Of a DNA stretch of 23,727 nt, positions 6,740 to 15,149 are shown one piece after another. A program made the translations under genes and the position numbers. The stretch is from Verrucomicrobiota bacterium (GTDB lineage: Bacteria > Verrucomicrobiota > Verrucomicrobiia > Verrucomicrobiales > Akkermansiaceae), in assembly GCA_026397695.1 (NCBI GenBank), contig JAPLUJ010000479.1, forward strand, positions 1 to 23,727, in the 5' to 3' direction. The notes below the pieces were generated by a model that made no database searches, was not told the origin of the DNA, and was given only the letters and a program-made list of their open reading frames with translations. Each line of letters begins with the position of its first letter. The first letter of the stretch is position 1.

Positions 6740-7861
6740 ATGACACAACACATCGGAATTCTGACAAGTGGCGGGGATTGCCCGGGGCTCAACGCGGCGA
6801 TCCGTGGTTTGGGCAAGGCGGCGCGCGAGCATTACGGGATGCGCGTGATGGGATTTCTGAATGGTTTCCGCGGTTTGGCGCAGGACCAGACGGTCGAACT
6901 TGATGGTGCCATGTTATCCGGCATCCTGACCGATGGTGGGACGATCCTGGGCACCAGCCGCGACAAACCCCACCGGATGAATATTGGCGGCAAGGAACTC
7001 GACATGACTGACGCGATCATCGCCACCTATCACCGGCACCATCTCGATGCGCTGGTATGCATGGGTGGCGGCGGCACCCAGAAAAACGCCCTGCGTCTGG
7101 CAGGGGCGGGCATGAACATCGTCACCCTGCCGAAAACTATCGACAATGACATTGCGCTGACGGACCGCACGTTCGGGTTCGACACCGCCTTGCAAATCGC
7201 CACTGAAGCGATCGACCGGCTGCATTCCACGGCGACGAGTCATGAGCGGATCATTGTGGTGGAGGTCATGGGACACCGCGCTGGCTGGCTGGCCGTGGAA
7301 GCGGGCATCGCGGGGGGGGCGGATGTGATTCTGTTGCCCGAAATCCCTTACGATGTCGAAAAAATCGCCGCCGCGATCCGCCGCCGCACCCAAAGCGGCA
7401 AACGCTTCAGCATCGTGGTGGTCGCGGAAGGCGCGATGTCCATGGACGATGCGCGCCAAGTGCAGGGCTTGGTGCAAATGCGCGACGCGGCGGACACGAA
7501 GCAACGTCGTATCGAAGCCAAGGATAAACTCCGGAAATTCCACGACGCGCATGTGGGCCACACGATCGGCCTCACCCGGGCCTTGGAACAACTCACCGGG
7601 CAGGAGTCGCGTCTGACGATTCTCGGGCATTTGCAGCGTGGCGGCACCCCGTCGGCTGCGGACCGGGTGTTTGCGACCTGGCTGGGAACGGAATGCGCCG
7701 CAGTGCTCGATGAAAAGCAATACGGAGTGATGTTGGCCTTGCAGGGGACCACTTTGAAGCGGGTGCCTCTGGCAGAGGTGGCGGGCCGGATCCGGCAAGT
7801 GCCGTTAGATCATCCGCTGATCATCTCCGGCCGCCGGGTGGGGACCGCTTTTGGCAATTGA
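6740..7861 (+). CDS. pfkA: 6-phosphofructokinase
   Basis: A 373-residue enzyme of glycolysis that phosphorylates fructose 6-phosphate. ATG 6740 is preceded by GAAGGAG nine bases upstream, so the longer frame to 6674 is not needed. Recognisable motifs: [17 protein letters not shown] (nucleotide/phosphate loop), LPKTIDNDI (catalytic Asp with Lys in the preceding position), [18 protein letters not shown] and [14 protein letters not shown] (fructose phosphate site). The site equivalent to GGDGS of the E. coli enzyme reads GGGGTQKNA, so the Asp at E. coli position 103 is Gly here. The Lys in PKTIDND is typical of PPi-dependent and group III enzymes, while Gly at position 104 favours ATP. Phosphoryl donor is therefore uncertain. 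Its 3' end overlaps the convergent parA gene by 57 bases. Confidence 0.93.
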   Translation: MTQHIGILTSGGDCPGLNAAIRGLGKAAREHYGMRVMGFLNGFRGLAQDQTVELDGAMLSGILTDGGTILGTSRDKPHRMNIGGKELDMTDAIIATYHRHHLDALVCMGGGGTQKNALRLAGAGMNIVTLPKTIDNDIALTDRTFGFDTALQIATEAIDRLHSTATSHERIIVVEVMGHRAGWLAVEAGIAGGADVILLPEIPYDVEKIAAAIRRRTQSGKRFSIVVVAEGAMSMDDARQVQGLVQMRDAADTKQRRIEAKDKLRKFHDAHVGHTIGLTRALEQLTGQESRLTILGHLQRGGTPSAADRVFATWLGTECAAVLDEKQYGVMLALQGTTLKRVPLAEVAGRIRQVPLDHPLIISGRRVGTAFGN

Positions 7862-8632
7862 AAGCTGGAGCGGCGCGAGTTTCGCGGCGATTTCCGCGCG
7901 GAGTGCGTCGAAAACCACCACGGCCCGCGAGCCGTCTTGGAGGACGCCGACGGGCAAGCCGCGGGCGCTGGCCCGCACGAACAAATCATCGCGAGGGATC
8001 TGGGTTTGGAAAACCATTGCGGGCGGCAGCAGTTGGCGTAATGCGGCTGCGGCCTGTGTACTTTCGGTGAGGTTGTATTGCACCATGGTGAGGCACACGC
8101 CGAGCACGCTGAGGCGGGGGTTCATGATGCGCAGACGATGCAGTCCATCCAGCAGTTTGGGAACCGAGCGGATGCCTAACGGTTCCGCTTGTTGGGGAAT
8201 CATGATTGCATCGCTCGCAGTGATCACGTCACCAGTGATACCGAACAGCCCGGCGGCCGTATCGATCAGGCAAAGGTCGAATCCGCAGGCGGCGACGCTG
8301 CGGAGAAACGCCCGCACCCGCACCAGGTGGGTTCCCATGCCGCCATCACCCGCTTCGTAGTCACCGGCTTGACCGCAGGTCACCAGCGACAAGGACGGCA
8401 AACTCGTGGGCACGATCCAGCGGTCAAAAGGGCCGGCGGGATTGGTCAGGTAATCGTAAAATCCTGCCAGCAGGCGGGATTGCCTGGTGAGTGAGAGTCC
8501 CACCGATCCCTGGGGGTCGGCATCGAGCAGCAAGGTGCGCACGCCGGCCCGGGCGAAAGCATGGGCCAGATTGATCGAGACGGTGGTTTTTCCCACGCCT
8601 CCTTTTTGGCTTGAAATGGCGATACTGATCAC
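7805..8632 (-). CDS. ParA-family ATPase, orphan
   Basis: A 275-residue deviant-Walker ATPase. The first residues ([17 protein letters not shown]) place the P-loop at the normal distance from the N-terminus when GTG 8632 is used; a longer frame to 8677 adds an unlikely leader. Other motifs are [12 protein letters not shown] (Walker A' partner), LCLIDTAAG (Walker B) and the switch region around [14 protein letters not shown]. ParA proteins move DNA or protein cargo by ATP-driven cycling on the nucleoid. No parB or parS-like gene is next to it; the neighbours are pfk and a lipoprotein gene. A role in positioning a cell structure is as likely as chromosome partition. The TAA stop lies inside a GTTAG motif copy in the pfk overlap. 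Confidence 0.9.
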   Translation of the reverse strand: MISIAISSQKGGVGKTTVSINLAHAFARAGVRTLLLDADPQGSVGLSLTRQSRLLAGFYDYLTNPAGPFDRWIVPTSLPSLSLVTCGQAGDYEAGDGGMGTHLVRVRAFLRSVAACGFDLCLIDTAAGLFGITGDVITASDAIMIPQQAEPLGIRSVPKLLDGLHRLRIMNPRLSVLGVCLTMVQYNLTESTQAAAALRQLLPPAMVFQTQIPRDDLFVRASARGLPVGVLQDGSRAVVVFDALRAEIAAKLAPLQLSIAKSGPHPAAGDDQRMI

Positions 8633-8745
8633 TCGGCAATGGAAAAGTGTTGCCGCAGCGTAGCTTCGGCTTGCCATATCGGAAGTTTTTTATTCATCAT
8701 GCGCGACAGGGGCAGGGCCGCAGGGTTTCCGACCCGCCAATTATT

Positions 8746-10911
8746 ATGAAAGCTCGATATTTTCTGTTAGCCGCAGTGTGCGGTTTGACTCTTGTTGCCA
8801 GTTCCTGCCGGAAATGGAAAAAGGCGGATGTGCAAGAGCCGGGTCCGCAGGTGGTGGTTGCTCCCGAATTGCAATCCAACGGGCTCGGGTCATTGCCCGG
8901 GGCCGTCTATCATAGTCAGGCCGACTCACCCATTCATTGGCAACCCTGGACCAAAAACTCCTTGAAACGGGCGAAGGCTGCCGGCCGCCTGGTGTTTGGC
9001 GTGATTGCCATGCCGCAACAACCCGGATTTCAAAAGGTGTTGGCGGCATTGGCCCGTGACCGTGACGTGGTGAAGGCCATCCATGAGAATTACGTGCCGA
9101 TTTTGATTGATGGGGACGCGGCCCGTGAGATCGGGATTCTAACGGCGGATCTGAGCGGAGAAATCCAACGCCCACTCCAATTGCCGATGTTCGTCTGGAT
9201 GACTTACGAAGGAAATCCGGTGGCATGGATTCCGGTGGCCAAGACGGAGTCGTCGGGAGTCGTGGATTTGTTCGATCAATCGCACCTGATGGTCTCCCGG
9301 ATGTGGAAGGATTCACCGGATTACGTGCTGAAAAACAGCAGCATCGACAACGCGAACCGCCGCGCACGCATCCTGCAGCGCAAAGTGACCAAGTCCGTAA
9401 GCGAGCAACCTGCCGTGGACGTGGTCCGCTGCCTGCGGCAGCTCATTTCATTGTACGATCCCATCTCGCGTACCTTCGACGGGACCGGCGGCTTGTTCCC
9501 AGCCGGGGGGCTCGAGTTGTTCGCCACGGCGTCTATCCATCTGGGACTGCCACCCGCCGTGCGTTCCCGCGCAATGGAAACCACCCGCGATTTGATGGCC
9601 GATTTGTTGTCCAGTGCGATGTTTGATCCCCTTGATGGAGGGGTTTTCTCGGCTCGTGGCAGCACGTCATGGGCGTTGCCGCAATTTGTTAGAAATTGTC
9701 CCGACCAGGCACGCGTGGCGGTGGCATTGCTGCAAGTGTATCGAGCGACGGGTGATGCGCAGGTATTGGAAAAGGCGCTCGGGTTGATCTCGTTTGCGGA
9801 AAAAAGCTACGTGACGACGGAAGGTTTGTTTGCCGTGGGCCTTGCGGAGCCAGCCGTTCCGGCGCAGTGGATGTGGAGTGTGGAGGACATCGAGAAAGCG
9901 CTGTCGCCGGAAGACGCGGCTTGGTGGATCAAGGTCAACGGCATGAAAGGGCTGGGCAATCTTCCGTCCGAGATCGATTCACGTCGGGAGTTTTTCCGGT
10001 GCAACACGCTGGGATTTGCCCAAACGATGGCCGCGATTGCCGTCGGTCAATCGCAAGCGGTCGAGACATTCGCCCCGCGATTCGAGGCGGTCAAAGCCAA
10101 GCTTCTCGCCGTACGTAACGCGCGTCTTGGGGAGACGCGGCGTGACGAATGTTCGCATGCGGGCGCCACCTTCCGGATGGTGTCGGCCTATGCCGCAGCG
10201 TTCGGAGTCACCGGTGACGAACGTTTCCGGGAGAAGGCCGTCGCCTTGCTGAAGCACGCGCGGCAAGCCTTTTCAGTAGGTCCCAAGTTGCGGATGTTTA
10301 CCACTGACGCTCCGGATTCGATCGGGGCGGGGCGGGCCTTCCTCTATGCCTTGGCGCTGCAGTCGGTGCTCGATGTGGCGGCCATCACCTCGGACGATCA
10401 TTGGCTCTTCTGGTCCGAAGATCTTGCGACCACCGCCACCGAATTGTTCGTCAGCAATGATTTTCTCAAGGAATGCTCGGACGATGCGAAACTCATCGAC
10501 CTTCCGATCACCGACCTGATCATGCTTTTCGACGATTCCACTGTGGGCTTGGTTTCCCTGGCCGAGAGTCGGCTCGCCGCACTCGGGCGGCCCCTGGTGG
10601 CGAGTTTCAGTGAACTTGCCACCCCCTTGCCGCTCCAGGCACTGGACCGGCCGCTGCTTTACTCGGATCTGCTGCTTGCCACGTTCGTCCGCCACTACGG
10701 GGTGACCGTCGTACTCGGGGCGGACATGTCGCCCGCCTTGAAGCGAGCTGTCGAGCGACTCCCGATGCGCGTGATCCAGCACCGTCCCGCGCGACCGGAA
10801 GATCAAGTTCCTGCCGGTTCGGTCAAAGTGCTGCTGCCCGCAGGAGAGAGCTGCATTGCATCCACCCCGGAAACTTTGCAACAAGCGGTCTTGCCCTCAC
10901 CCGGAAAATAA
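8746..10911 (+). CDS. YyaL-like (DUF255) lipoprotein without CxxC
   Basis: A 721-residue lipoprotein. A signal peptide (LLAAVCGLTLVASSC) ends at the acylated Cys, about residue 21. Residues 55-130 match the DUF255 thioredoxin-like domain (YHSQADSPIHWQPWTKNSLK, then the helix with AIHENYVPILIDGD). Where family members have the CHWCH active site, this protein reads VIAMPQQPGFQKV, so both cysteines are missing. The (alpha/alpha) barrel part follows, with MFDPLDGGVFSARGSTSWAL and LPQFVRNCPDQARVA in place of the usual GGGFhRYS and PHFEKM motifs. The C-terminal part matches the short terminal domain seen in YyaL relatives. It is divergent from parA (113-base gap) and overlaps no other real gene. 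Function is unknown; thiol redox chemistry is unlikely. Confidence 0.85.
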   Translation: MKARYFLLAAVCGLTLVASSCRKWKKADVQEPGPQVVVAPELQSNGLGSLPGAVYHSQADSPIHWQPWTKNSLKRAKAAGRLVFGVIAMPQQPGFQKVLAALARDRDVVKAIHENYVPILIDGDAAREIGILTADLSGEIQRPLQLPMFVWMTYEGNPVAWIPVAKTESSGVVDLFDQSHLMVSRMWKDSPDYVLKNSSIDNANRRARILQRKVTKSVSEQPAVDVVRCLRQLISLYDPISRTFDGTGGLFPAGGLELFATASIHLGLPPAVRSRAMETTRDLMADLLSSAMFDPLDGGVFSARGSTSWALPQFVRNCPDQARVAVALLQVYRATGDAQVLEKALGLISFAEKSYVTTEGLFAVGLAEPAVPAQWMWSVEDIEKALSPEDAAWWIKVNGMKGLGNLPSEIDSRREFFRCNTLGFAQTMAAIAVGQSQAVETFAPRFEAVKAKLLAVRNARLGETRRDECSHAGATFRMVSAYAAAFGVTGDERFREKAVALLKHARQAFSVGPKLRMFTTDAPDSIGAGRAFLYALALQSVLDVAAITSDDHWLFWSEDLATTATELFVSNDFLKECSDDAKLIDLPITDLIMLFDDSTVGLVSLAESRLAALGRPLVASFSELATPLPLQALDRPLLYSDLLLATFVRHYGVTVVLGADMSPALKRAVERLPMRVIQHRPARPEDQVPAGSVKVLLPAGESCIASTPETLQQAVLPSPGK

Positions 10912-10963
10912 GAAAATCTCCGCGCGCGTGATTGCAAGTCCGCGCCCATCACTCTCTGTCAAG

Positions 10964-12028
10964 ATGCAACTCTATCCGATTGTCACTCCCCTTTGTTTCC
11001 TGTCCCTGATCGTTTCCGCTGCCGCCGAAGTCTTTATCATGAAGGACGGTTCCAAGTTGGAAGGTTCGATTCTGCGTGAAAACGCAACCTCCTATGTGAT
11101 CGAGGTGAAAGTCACCAAAAGCATCAAGGATGAGCGGGAGATCGCCAAGGCGGACGTTGAGAAAATCGAGCGGGTAGCGCCCGACAAGCTTGCTTTCGCG
11201 GTGATCGAAAAACTCACGCCGACTCCTGATTTGCTGACGTCGGATGCCTACGCGAAAAGGATTCGCGCGGTGGAACAGTTTCTCGCCAATCACCGGCTGA
11301 GTGCCAAATTGAAGGATGCCAAGGAGATTCTCGCCACCCTCAAGGCCGAAGCGAACGAGATTATCGCGGGCGGAATCAAACTCAACGGCAAGATCATCCC
11401 GGCCGCGGAATACCAAGCCAACGCTTATGACATCGACGCCCGCATTCAAGAAGCGAGTCTGCGCAAGCTCGCCAGTGACTTGAAATATCTTCAGACGCTC
11501 CGCATGTTCACCAAGTTTGAACGCAACTTCCGCAATACCGCGTCCTATCTCGCCCTTGTTCCGCTGATGAATCAGGTGATGACTTCCCACATGGCGGAGG
11601 CCAACCAATACCTGTCCACCTACGAGGCCCGCGAGCAAGAGCGCAAAGTGGGTCTGGAGCGCATGCCCCTCGCCGCGCGCCGCGCCACCGAAAACGCGAT
11701 CCGCGAGGAAAACGCCGCACTTGAAACGCAGTTCACCAAGGAAAAGGACGCGCGACTCGGCTGGGTCAGCATTCACCCGTCCTGTAAATCCGCTTTGGAT
11801 GAGACGGTGGCTTTCGGTCAGCAGGAAATCGCGCGCTTGGCGACCGTTAGAGACGAACCGGTTGTGGATGGCGGGAAGCTCTTCCGCGACGCCATGAACT
11901 TGATCCGGAACAAGGGTGAATCCGCCGAAATCGCCGCCGCCATCACCGCCGCCAAAACCGCCATGCTGCCCGCGCGTTACATCGCCATTCTCGAAGCCGC
12001 CGCGCCGGAAGTGAAAACCGATCCCTAA
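10964..12028 (+). CDS. Secreted PTPDL-like protein, unknown function
   Basis: A 354-residue exported protein started at ATG 10964; the longer frame overlapping the previous gene is not used because the signal peptide (YPIVTPLCFLSLIVSAAAE) begins here. Right after cleavage comes a small beta unit, EVFIMKDGSKLEGSILREN with TSYVIEVKVT, then a Lys/Glu-rich link. The motif LTPTPDLLTSDAY corresponds to the 'PTPDL' motif of a family I recall from Verrucomicrobia; that recall is not verified. The rest is largely alpha-helical and charged, probably coiled coil in part (EREQERKVGLERM, NAALETQFTKEKD). It sits 52 bases after the YyaL-like gene and 19 bases before hisB, so it may be co-transcribed with them. 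Confidence 0.75.
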   Translation: MQLYPIVTPLCFLSLIVSAAAEVFIMKDGSKLEGSILRENATSYVIEVKVTKSIKDEREIAKADVEKIERVAPDKLAFAVIEKLTPTPDLLTSDAYAKRIRAVEQFLANHRLSAKLKDAKEILATLKAEANEIIAGGIKLNGKIIPAAEYQANAYDIDARIQEASLRKLASDLKYLQTLRMFTKFERNFRNTASYLALVPLMNQVMTSHMAEANQYLSTYEAREQERKVGLERMPLAARRATENAIREENAALETQFTKEKDARLGWVSIHPSCKSALDETVAFGQQEIARLATVRDEPVVDGGKLFRDAMNLIRNKGESAEIAAAITAAKTAMLPARYIAILEAAAPEVKTDP

Positions 12029-12047
12029 TCGATCTGCCTTTTTTTGC

Positions 12048-12641
12048 ATGCCCACACCACGTACTGTTAGCCGCAGCCGCAAGACCGCCGAAACCTCCAT
12101 CGAGCTGTCACTCAACATCGATGGCACGGGGGTTTCCTCGATTGATACCGGCATCCCGTTTTTCGATCACATGCTCACGCTGTTTGCGAAACACGGGCTG
12201 TTTGATCTAACGGTGAAAGCGGTGGGCGATGTCGCGGTGGATTGCCATCACACCATCGAGGACACCGGCATTGTCATCGGCGATTGCCTGCGCGAGGCGC
12301 TGGGCACCAAGGCGGGTATCCGGCGTTACGGCTGCGCCTATCTGCCGATGGATGAAACGCTGGCCCGTGTGGTGGTGGACCTCAGCAACCGCCCGCACCT
12401 CGAATTCCGCGCCCCGGCCGGCATGCCATCCGCACCTAACATGCCGTTCTCCCTCGTCGAGGAGTTCTGTCGCGCCGTGGCTGCCAATCTGCGCGCCAAC
12501 ATCCACGTCGAGTTGCTCTATGGCCGCGATGGCCACCACATCGCGGAAGCCATCTTCAAGGGGCTCGCCCGCGCCTTGCGGAGCGCCTGCGAACGCGACC
12601 CGCGGGTGGTCGGCATCCCCAGCACCAAGGACGCGCTGTGA
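12048..12641 (+). CDS. hisB: Imidazoleglycerol-phosphate dehydratase
   Basis: A 197-residue single-domain HisB, which dehydrates imidazole glycerol phosphate in histidine synthesis. The two metal-binding His-rich motifs are clear: FFDHMLTLFAKHG and DCHHTIEDTGI in the N-terminal half, with the repeat-related GRDGHHIAEAIFKGLARAL near the C-terminus. The N-terminus is short and has no phosphatase domain, so this is the monofunctional type. The stop TGA overlaps the GTG start of hisH (GTGA), a sign of translational coupling. Other his genes are not in the window. Confidence 0.95.
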   Translation: MPTPRTVSRSRKTAETSIELSLNIDGTGVSSIDTGIPFFDHMLTLFAKHGLFDLTVKAVGDVAVDCHHTIEDTGIVIGDCLREALGTKAGIRRYGCAYLPMDETLARVVVDLSNRPHLEFRAPAGMPSAPNMPFSLVEEFCRAVAANLRANIHVELLYGRDGHHIAEAIFKGLARALRSACERDPRVVGIPSTKDAL

Positions 12642-13279
12642 ATGTCACTCTCATCGATTACGGTGCCGGCAATCTGCGCAGCGTGGCCAATGCCTTGTGC
12701 GAACTCGGCGTGCATCCCGCCATCGCCTCCGCACCGGATGATCTGCTAGATACCACCCACCTGGTACTTCCGGGTGTAGGTTCGTTCGGTGATTGCATGG
12801 CGCAGTTGGCAAGCCGCGGGCTTCTAACATCCATCCGTGAGTGGCTGGCGGGCGGCAAGCCGTATCTCGGCATCTGCCTTGGCTATCAGATTCTATTGGA
12901 TTCCAGCGCGGAATCTCCGGGCGTCGCCGGTCTCGGCATGGTCCCCGGCACCGTCCGCCGTTTCCAACAAACACCGGGACTGAAAATCCCGCACATCGGA
13001 TGGAACTCGCTGACCCCCCGCAATCCGGACACCGGAATTTGGACCGGCCTCGGCGCGGAGCCGTATTTCTATTATGTGCATTCGTATTTTCCCGTGCCCG
13101 ACGACTCATCGGTCATCGCTGCGGAAACGACCTATGGCGATGATACTTTCGCCGCCGCCATCGAACTGCCGAACCTGTTTGCCTGCCAGTTCCACCCGGA
13201 AAAAAGCCAGGACGCCGGCCTGCGCCTGATCCGCAATTTCCTGGGTATCACAGCCCCGGGATGCCGAGACCGCCGGTGA
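12638..13279 (+). CDS. hisH: Imidazole glycerol phosphate synthase glutaminase subunit
   Basis: A 213-residue class I glutamine amidotransferase that supplies ammonia to HisF for histidine and AICAR formation. It uses GTG at 12638, overlapping the hisB stop. Motifs: LIDYGAGNLRSV at the start, PGVGSFGDCM, the nucleophile Cys in YLGICLGYQILLD, a Tyr/His stretch YFYYVHSYF, and CQFHPEKSQ with the catalytic His and Glu. Its last 32 bases overlap the 3' end of convergent ybaB. HisF is not in the window. Confidence 0.95.
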   Translation: MNVTLIDYGAGNLRSVANALCELGVHPAIASAPDDLLDTTHLVLPGVGSFGDCMAQLASRGLLTSIREWLAGGKPYLGICLGYQILLDSSAESPGVAGLGMVPGTVRRFQQTPGLKIPHIGWNSLTPRNPDTGIWTGLGAEPYFYYVHSYFPVPDDSSVIAAETTYGDDTFAAAIELPNLFACQFHPEKSQDAGLRLIRNFLGITAPGCRDRR

Positions 13280-13553
13280 GTTTTTTCATGGCGGCGGCGG
13301 ACTTGTCCTTGCCCTGAGTGATGGCCTCCTGAACCCCCTTGAGGACCAGTTCCTCTAGGAATTCGACATCCGAGGCATCGACGAGCGATGGATCGATTTT
13401 TATGGCAAGCACGTCACCGGTGCAGTTGGCGGTGACGGAGACTTTGCCACCGCCCACCGAGGATGTGACGGTTTCCCGGGCGAGTTCTTCCTGCTTGGCG
13501 GCGAGTCCGGCCTGCATCTGCTGGGCCTGTTGCATGAGTTTGGCGATGTTCAT
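13248..13553 (-). CDS. ybaB: YbaB/EbfC nucleoid-associated protein
   Basis: A 101-residue protein with the YbaB fold: an N-terminal helix (MNIAKLMQQAQQMQAGLAAK), a Gly-rich strand pair (SVGGGKVSVTANCTGDVLAI) and the signature IDPSLVDASDVEFLEELV, with a Gly-rich C-terminus (LTGGLGIPGL). Family members bind DNA and are usually encoded next to dnaX and recR; dnaX is indeed 45 bases upstream. recR is not adjacent; hisH occupies the downstream side on the opposite strand and overlaps by 32 bases. Confidence 0.95.
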   Translation of the reverse strand: MNIAKLMQQAQQMQAGLAAKQEELARETVTSSVGGGKVSVTANCTGDVLAIKIDPSLVDASDVEFLEELVLKGVQEAITQGKDKSAAAMKKLTGGLGIPGL

Positions 13554-13598
13554 TGGGAAGAGATAGTGGATAGAAGAGAGAAGATACAGGCTTTTTCT

Positions 13599-15068
13599 TC
13601 ACAGCACCTTGCCGGCGAATTTTTCGAGGGCGGCTTCGATCAGCGGGTCCTGATAGAACGGATCGTCCACCGGCTGGCGGGTGGCGGGAGGCGCGGGATT
13701 CTGCACTTCCTTCCACGGGGGCGGATCGGTGGCGGGCGGAGGTTCCTGCACCTCGGGAGTGGCATCAATTAGGGCATCAAGGGCTGTGCGTTCGGTGCCG
13801 GGTGCTTGCGGTTTGGCGGGCGCGGCAGGCACCGCAGTTGAACGGGGAGCGTTTGCCGAATGGTCTGGTGCGGCCTGTAGCGCGGGTATGGGCTGGTGAG
13901 ATGGGCTTGGCGGGTGGAAACCGCCGCCACTGAAATCCGCGCCCCGGGTGAGGACTTTGAGGACGTCGGTGATGCGGACTTCGCCGAGGGATTGGATGCA
14001 CTTGATGACGCCGAGTTCGAAATGGAGACGCTTGTTAGTGGCCCATTTCATGCGGCCTTCGGTTTCCGCGAACACGTCGATGGCGGCGAGAATGCGATCC
14101 GGCGGGAAATCACCCGCGGTTTCCAACAGTTTGCCCCACAGTTCGGCGGGGATGCCCTCGCCATCGGCCGCGGGGTCGAGTTTGGCGACCAACAGGGCCC
14201 GCAGACAGCCGATCAACTCGCCGAGGAGTTGGGATAACTCGCGGCCACTCTCCGCTTCTTTCTGGATCAGGGCGAGGGCGGCGGGGGTTTCACGCGAGAG
14301 CAGCGCCGACGTGAGGGCGGCGACTTTTTCCCGCGAGGTGAAACCAAAGACATCGAGCACGTTCTCCTCGGTGATCGCAGCGCCGCAGAAGGAAACAAGC
14401 TGGTCTAACATCGATTGGGCATCCCGCATCCCGCCGTCGGCCCCCTTGGCGATGGCCCATGCGGCGCTTGGGTCGAGCGTGATGCCTTCCAGTCCGGCGA
14501 TGTGGAGCAATTGGCCGGCGATGGTTGCGGTGGGGATCGGCCGCAGATCGAAGCGCTGGCAACGCGACAGAATCGTCGGCAAAATTTTGTTAGCCTCGGT
14601 GGTGGCGAAGAAGAATTTCACATGCGGCGGCGGCTCCTCGAGTGTTTTGAGCAGCGCGTTGAAGGCGGCGTTCGAGAGCATGTGGACCTCGTCGATATAG
14701 TAGATCTTGAATTGGCCGCGGGCCGGGGCGAAGCGGACCGACTCGCGGAGGTCGCGGACTTGTTCGACGCCGTTGTTAGAGGCGCCGTCGATTTCGAGCA
14801 CGTCGAGCGAGCGCCCCTCGGCGATTTCGATGCAAATATCCTCGTCGGGATTGAAATCGATCTGCGGGCCACCGGTGCAATTGAGTGCCTTGGCCAGGAT
14901 GCGGGCGATGGAGGTCTTTCCGGTGCCGCGTGGGCCGACGAACAAGTAGGCGTGGGCGAGGCGTTTTTGAGTGATCGCGTTGCGCAGGGTACGGACGACG
15001 TGGTCCTGACCGAGGACGTCGTCGAAGGTTTTGGGGCGGTATTTCCGTGCGAAGACCTGGTAGCTCAC
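13599..15068 (-). CDS. dnaX: DNA polymerase III subunit gamma/tau
   Basis: A 489-residue clamp-loader ATPase of the replication machinery. Motifs in order: FARKYRPKTFDDVLGQDHVV at the N-terminus, GPRGTGKTSIARILAKALNC (Walker A), YYIDEVHMLS (Walker B), SNAAFNALLKTLEEPP and the SRC motif in ILSRCQRFDLRP (Arg finger region). In the zinc module only two of the four usual Cys are seen: NCTGGPQ keeps the first, while the later triplet reads NPDEDICIEI, leaving one Cys. Residues from about 370 form a Pro/Ala-rich linker, and the tau-specific C-terminal region is short. ybaB follows in the same operon and a TPR gene precedes it with an 81-base gap. Confidence 0.95.
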   Translation of the reverse strand: MSYQVFARKYRPKTFDDVLGQDHVVRTLRNAITQKRLAHAYLFVGPRGTGKTSIARILAKALNCTGGPQIDFNPDEDICIEIAEGRSLDVLEIDGASNNGVEQVRDLRESVRFAPARGQFKIYYIDEVHMLSNAAFNALLKTLEEPPPHVKFFFATTEANKILPTILSRCQRFDLRPIPTATIAGQLLHIAGLEGITLDPSAAWAIAKGADGGMRDAQSMLDQLVSFCGAAITEENVLDVFGFTSREKVAALTSALLSRETPAALALIQKEAESGRELSQLLGELIGCLRALLVAKLDPAADGEGIPAELWGKLLETAGDFPPDRILAAIDVFAETEGRMKWATNKRLHFELGVIKCIQSLGEVRITDVLKVLTRGADFSGGGFHPPSPSHQPIPALQAAPDHSANAPRSTAVPAAPAKPQAPGTERTALDALIDATPEVQEPPPATDPPPWKEVQNPAPPATRQPVDDPFYQDPLIEAALEKFAGKVL

Positions 15069-15149
15069 GCGGGTGAGTGTAGGGATGGCGGCGGGTTTGT
15101 CATGACAGAGTTTGCAGAAATCGGAAAAAGACGCAGGTGCAACGTTGCC

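Noticed and set aside
6508..6903. Plus-strand open frame of 131 codons crossing the pfkA start
   Set aside because: It overlaps the well-supported phosphofructokinase in another frame and has no family features.
10949..12154. Minus-strand frame of 401 codons opposite the PTPDL-like gene and hisB start
   Set aside because: It covers two real plus-strand genes, has no domain or signal, and is typical of antisense frames in GC-rich DNA.
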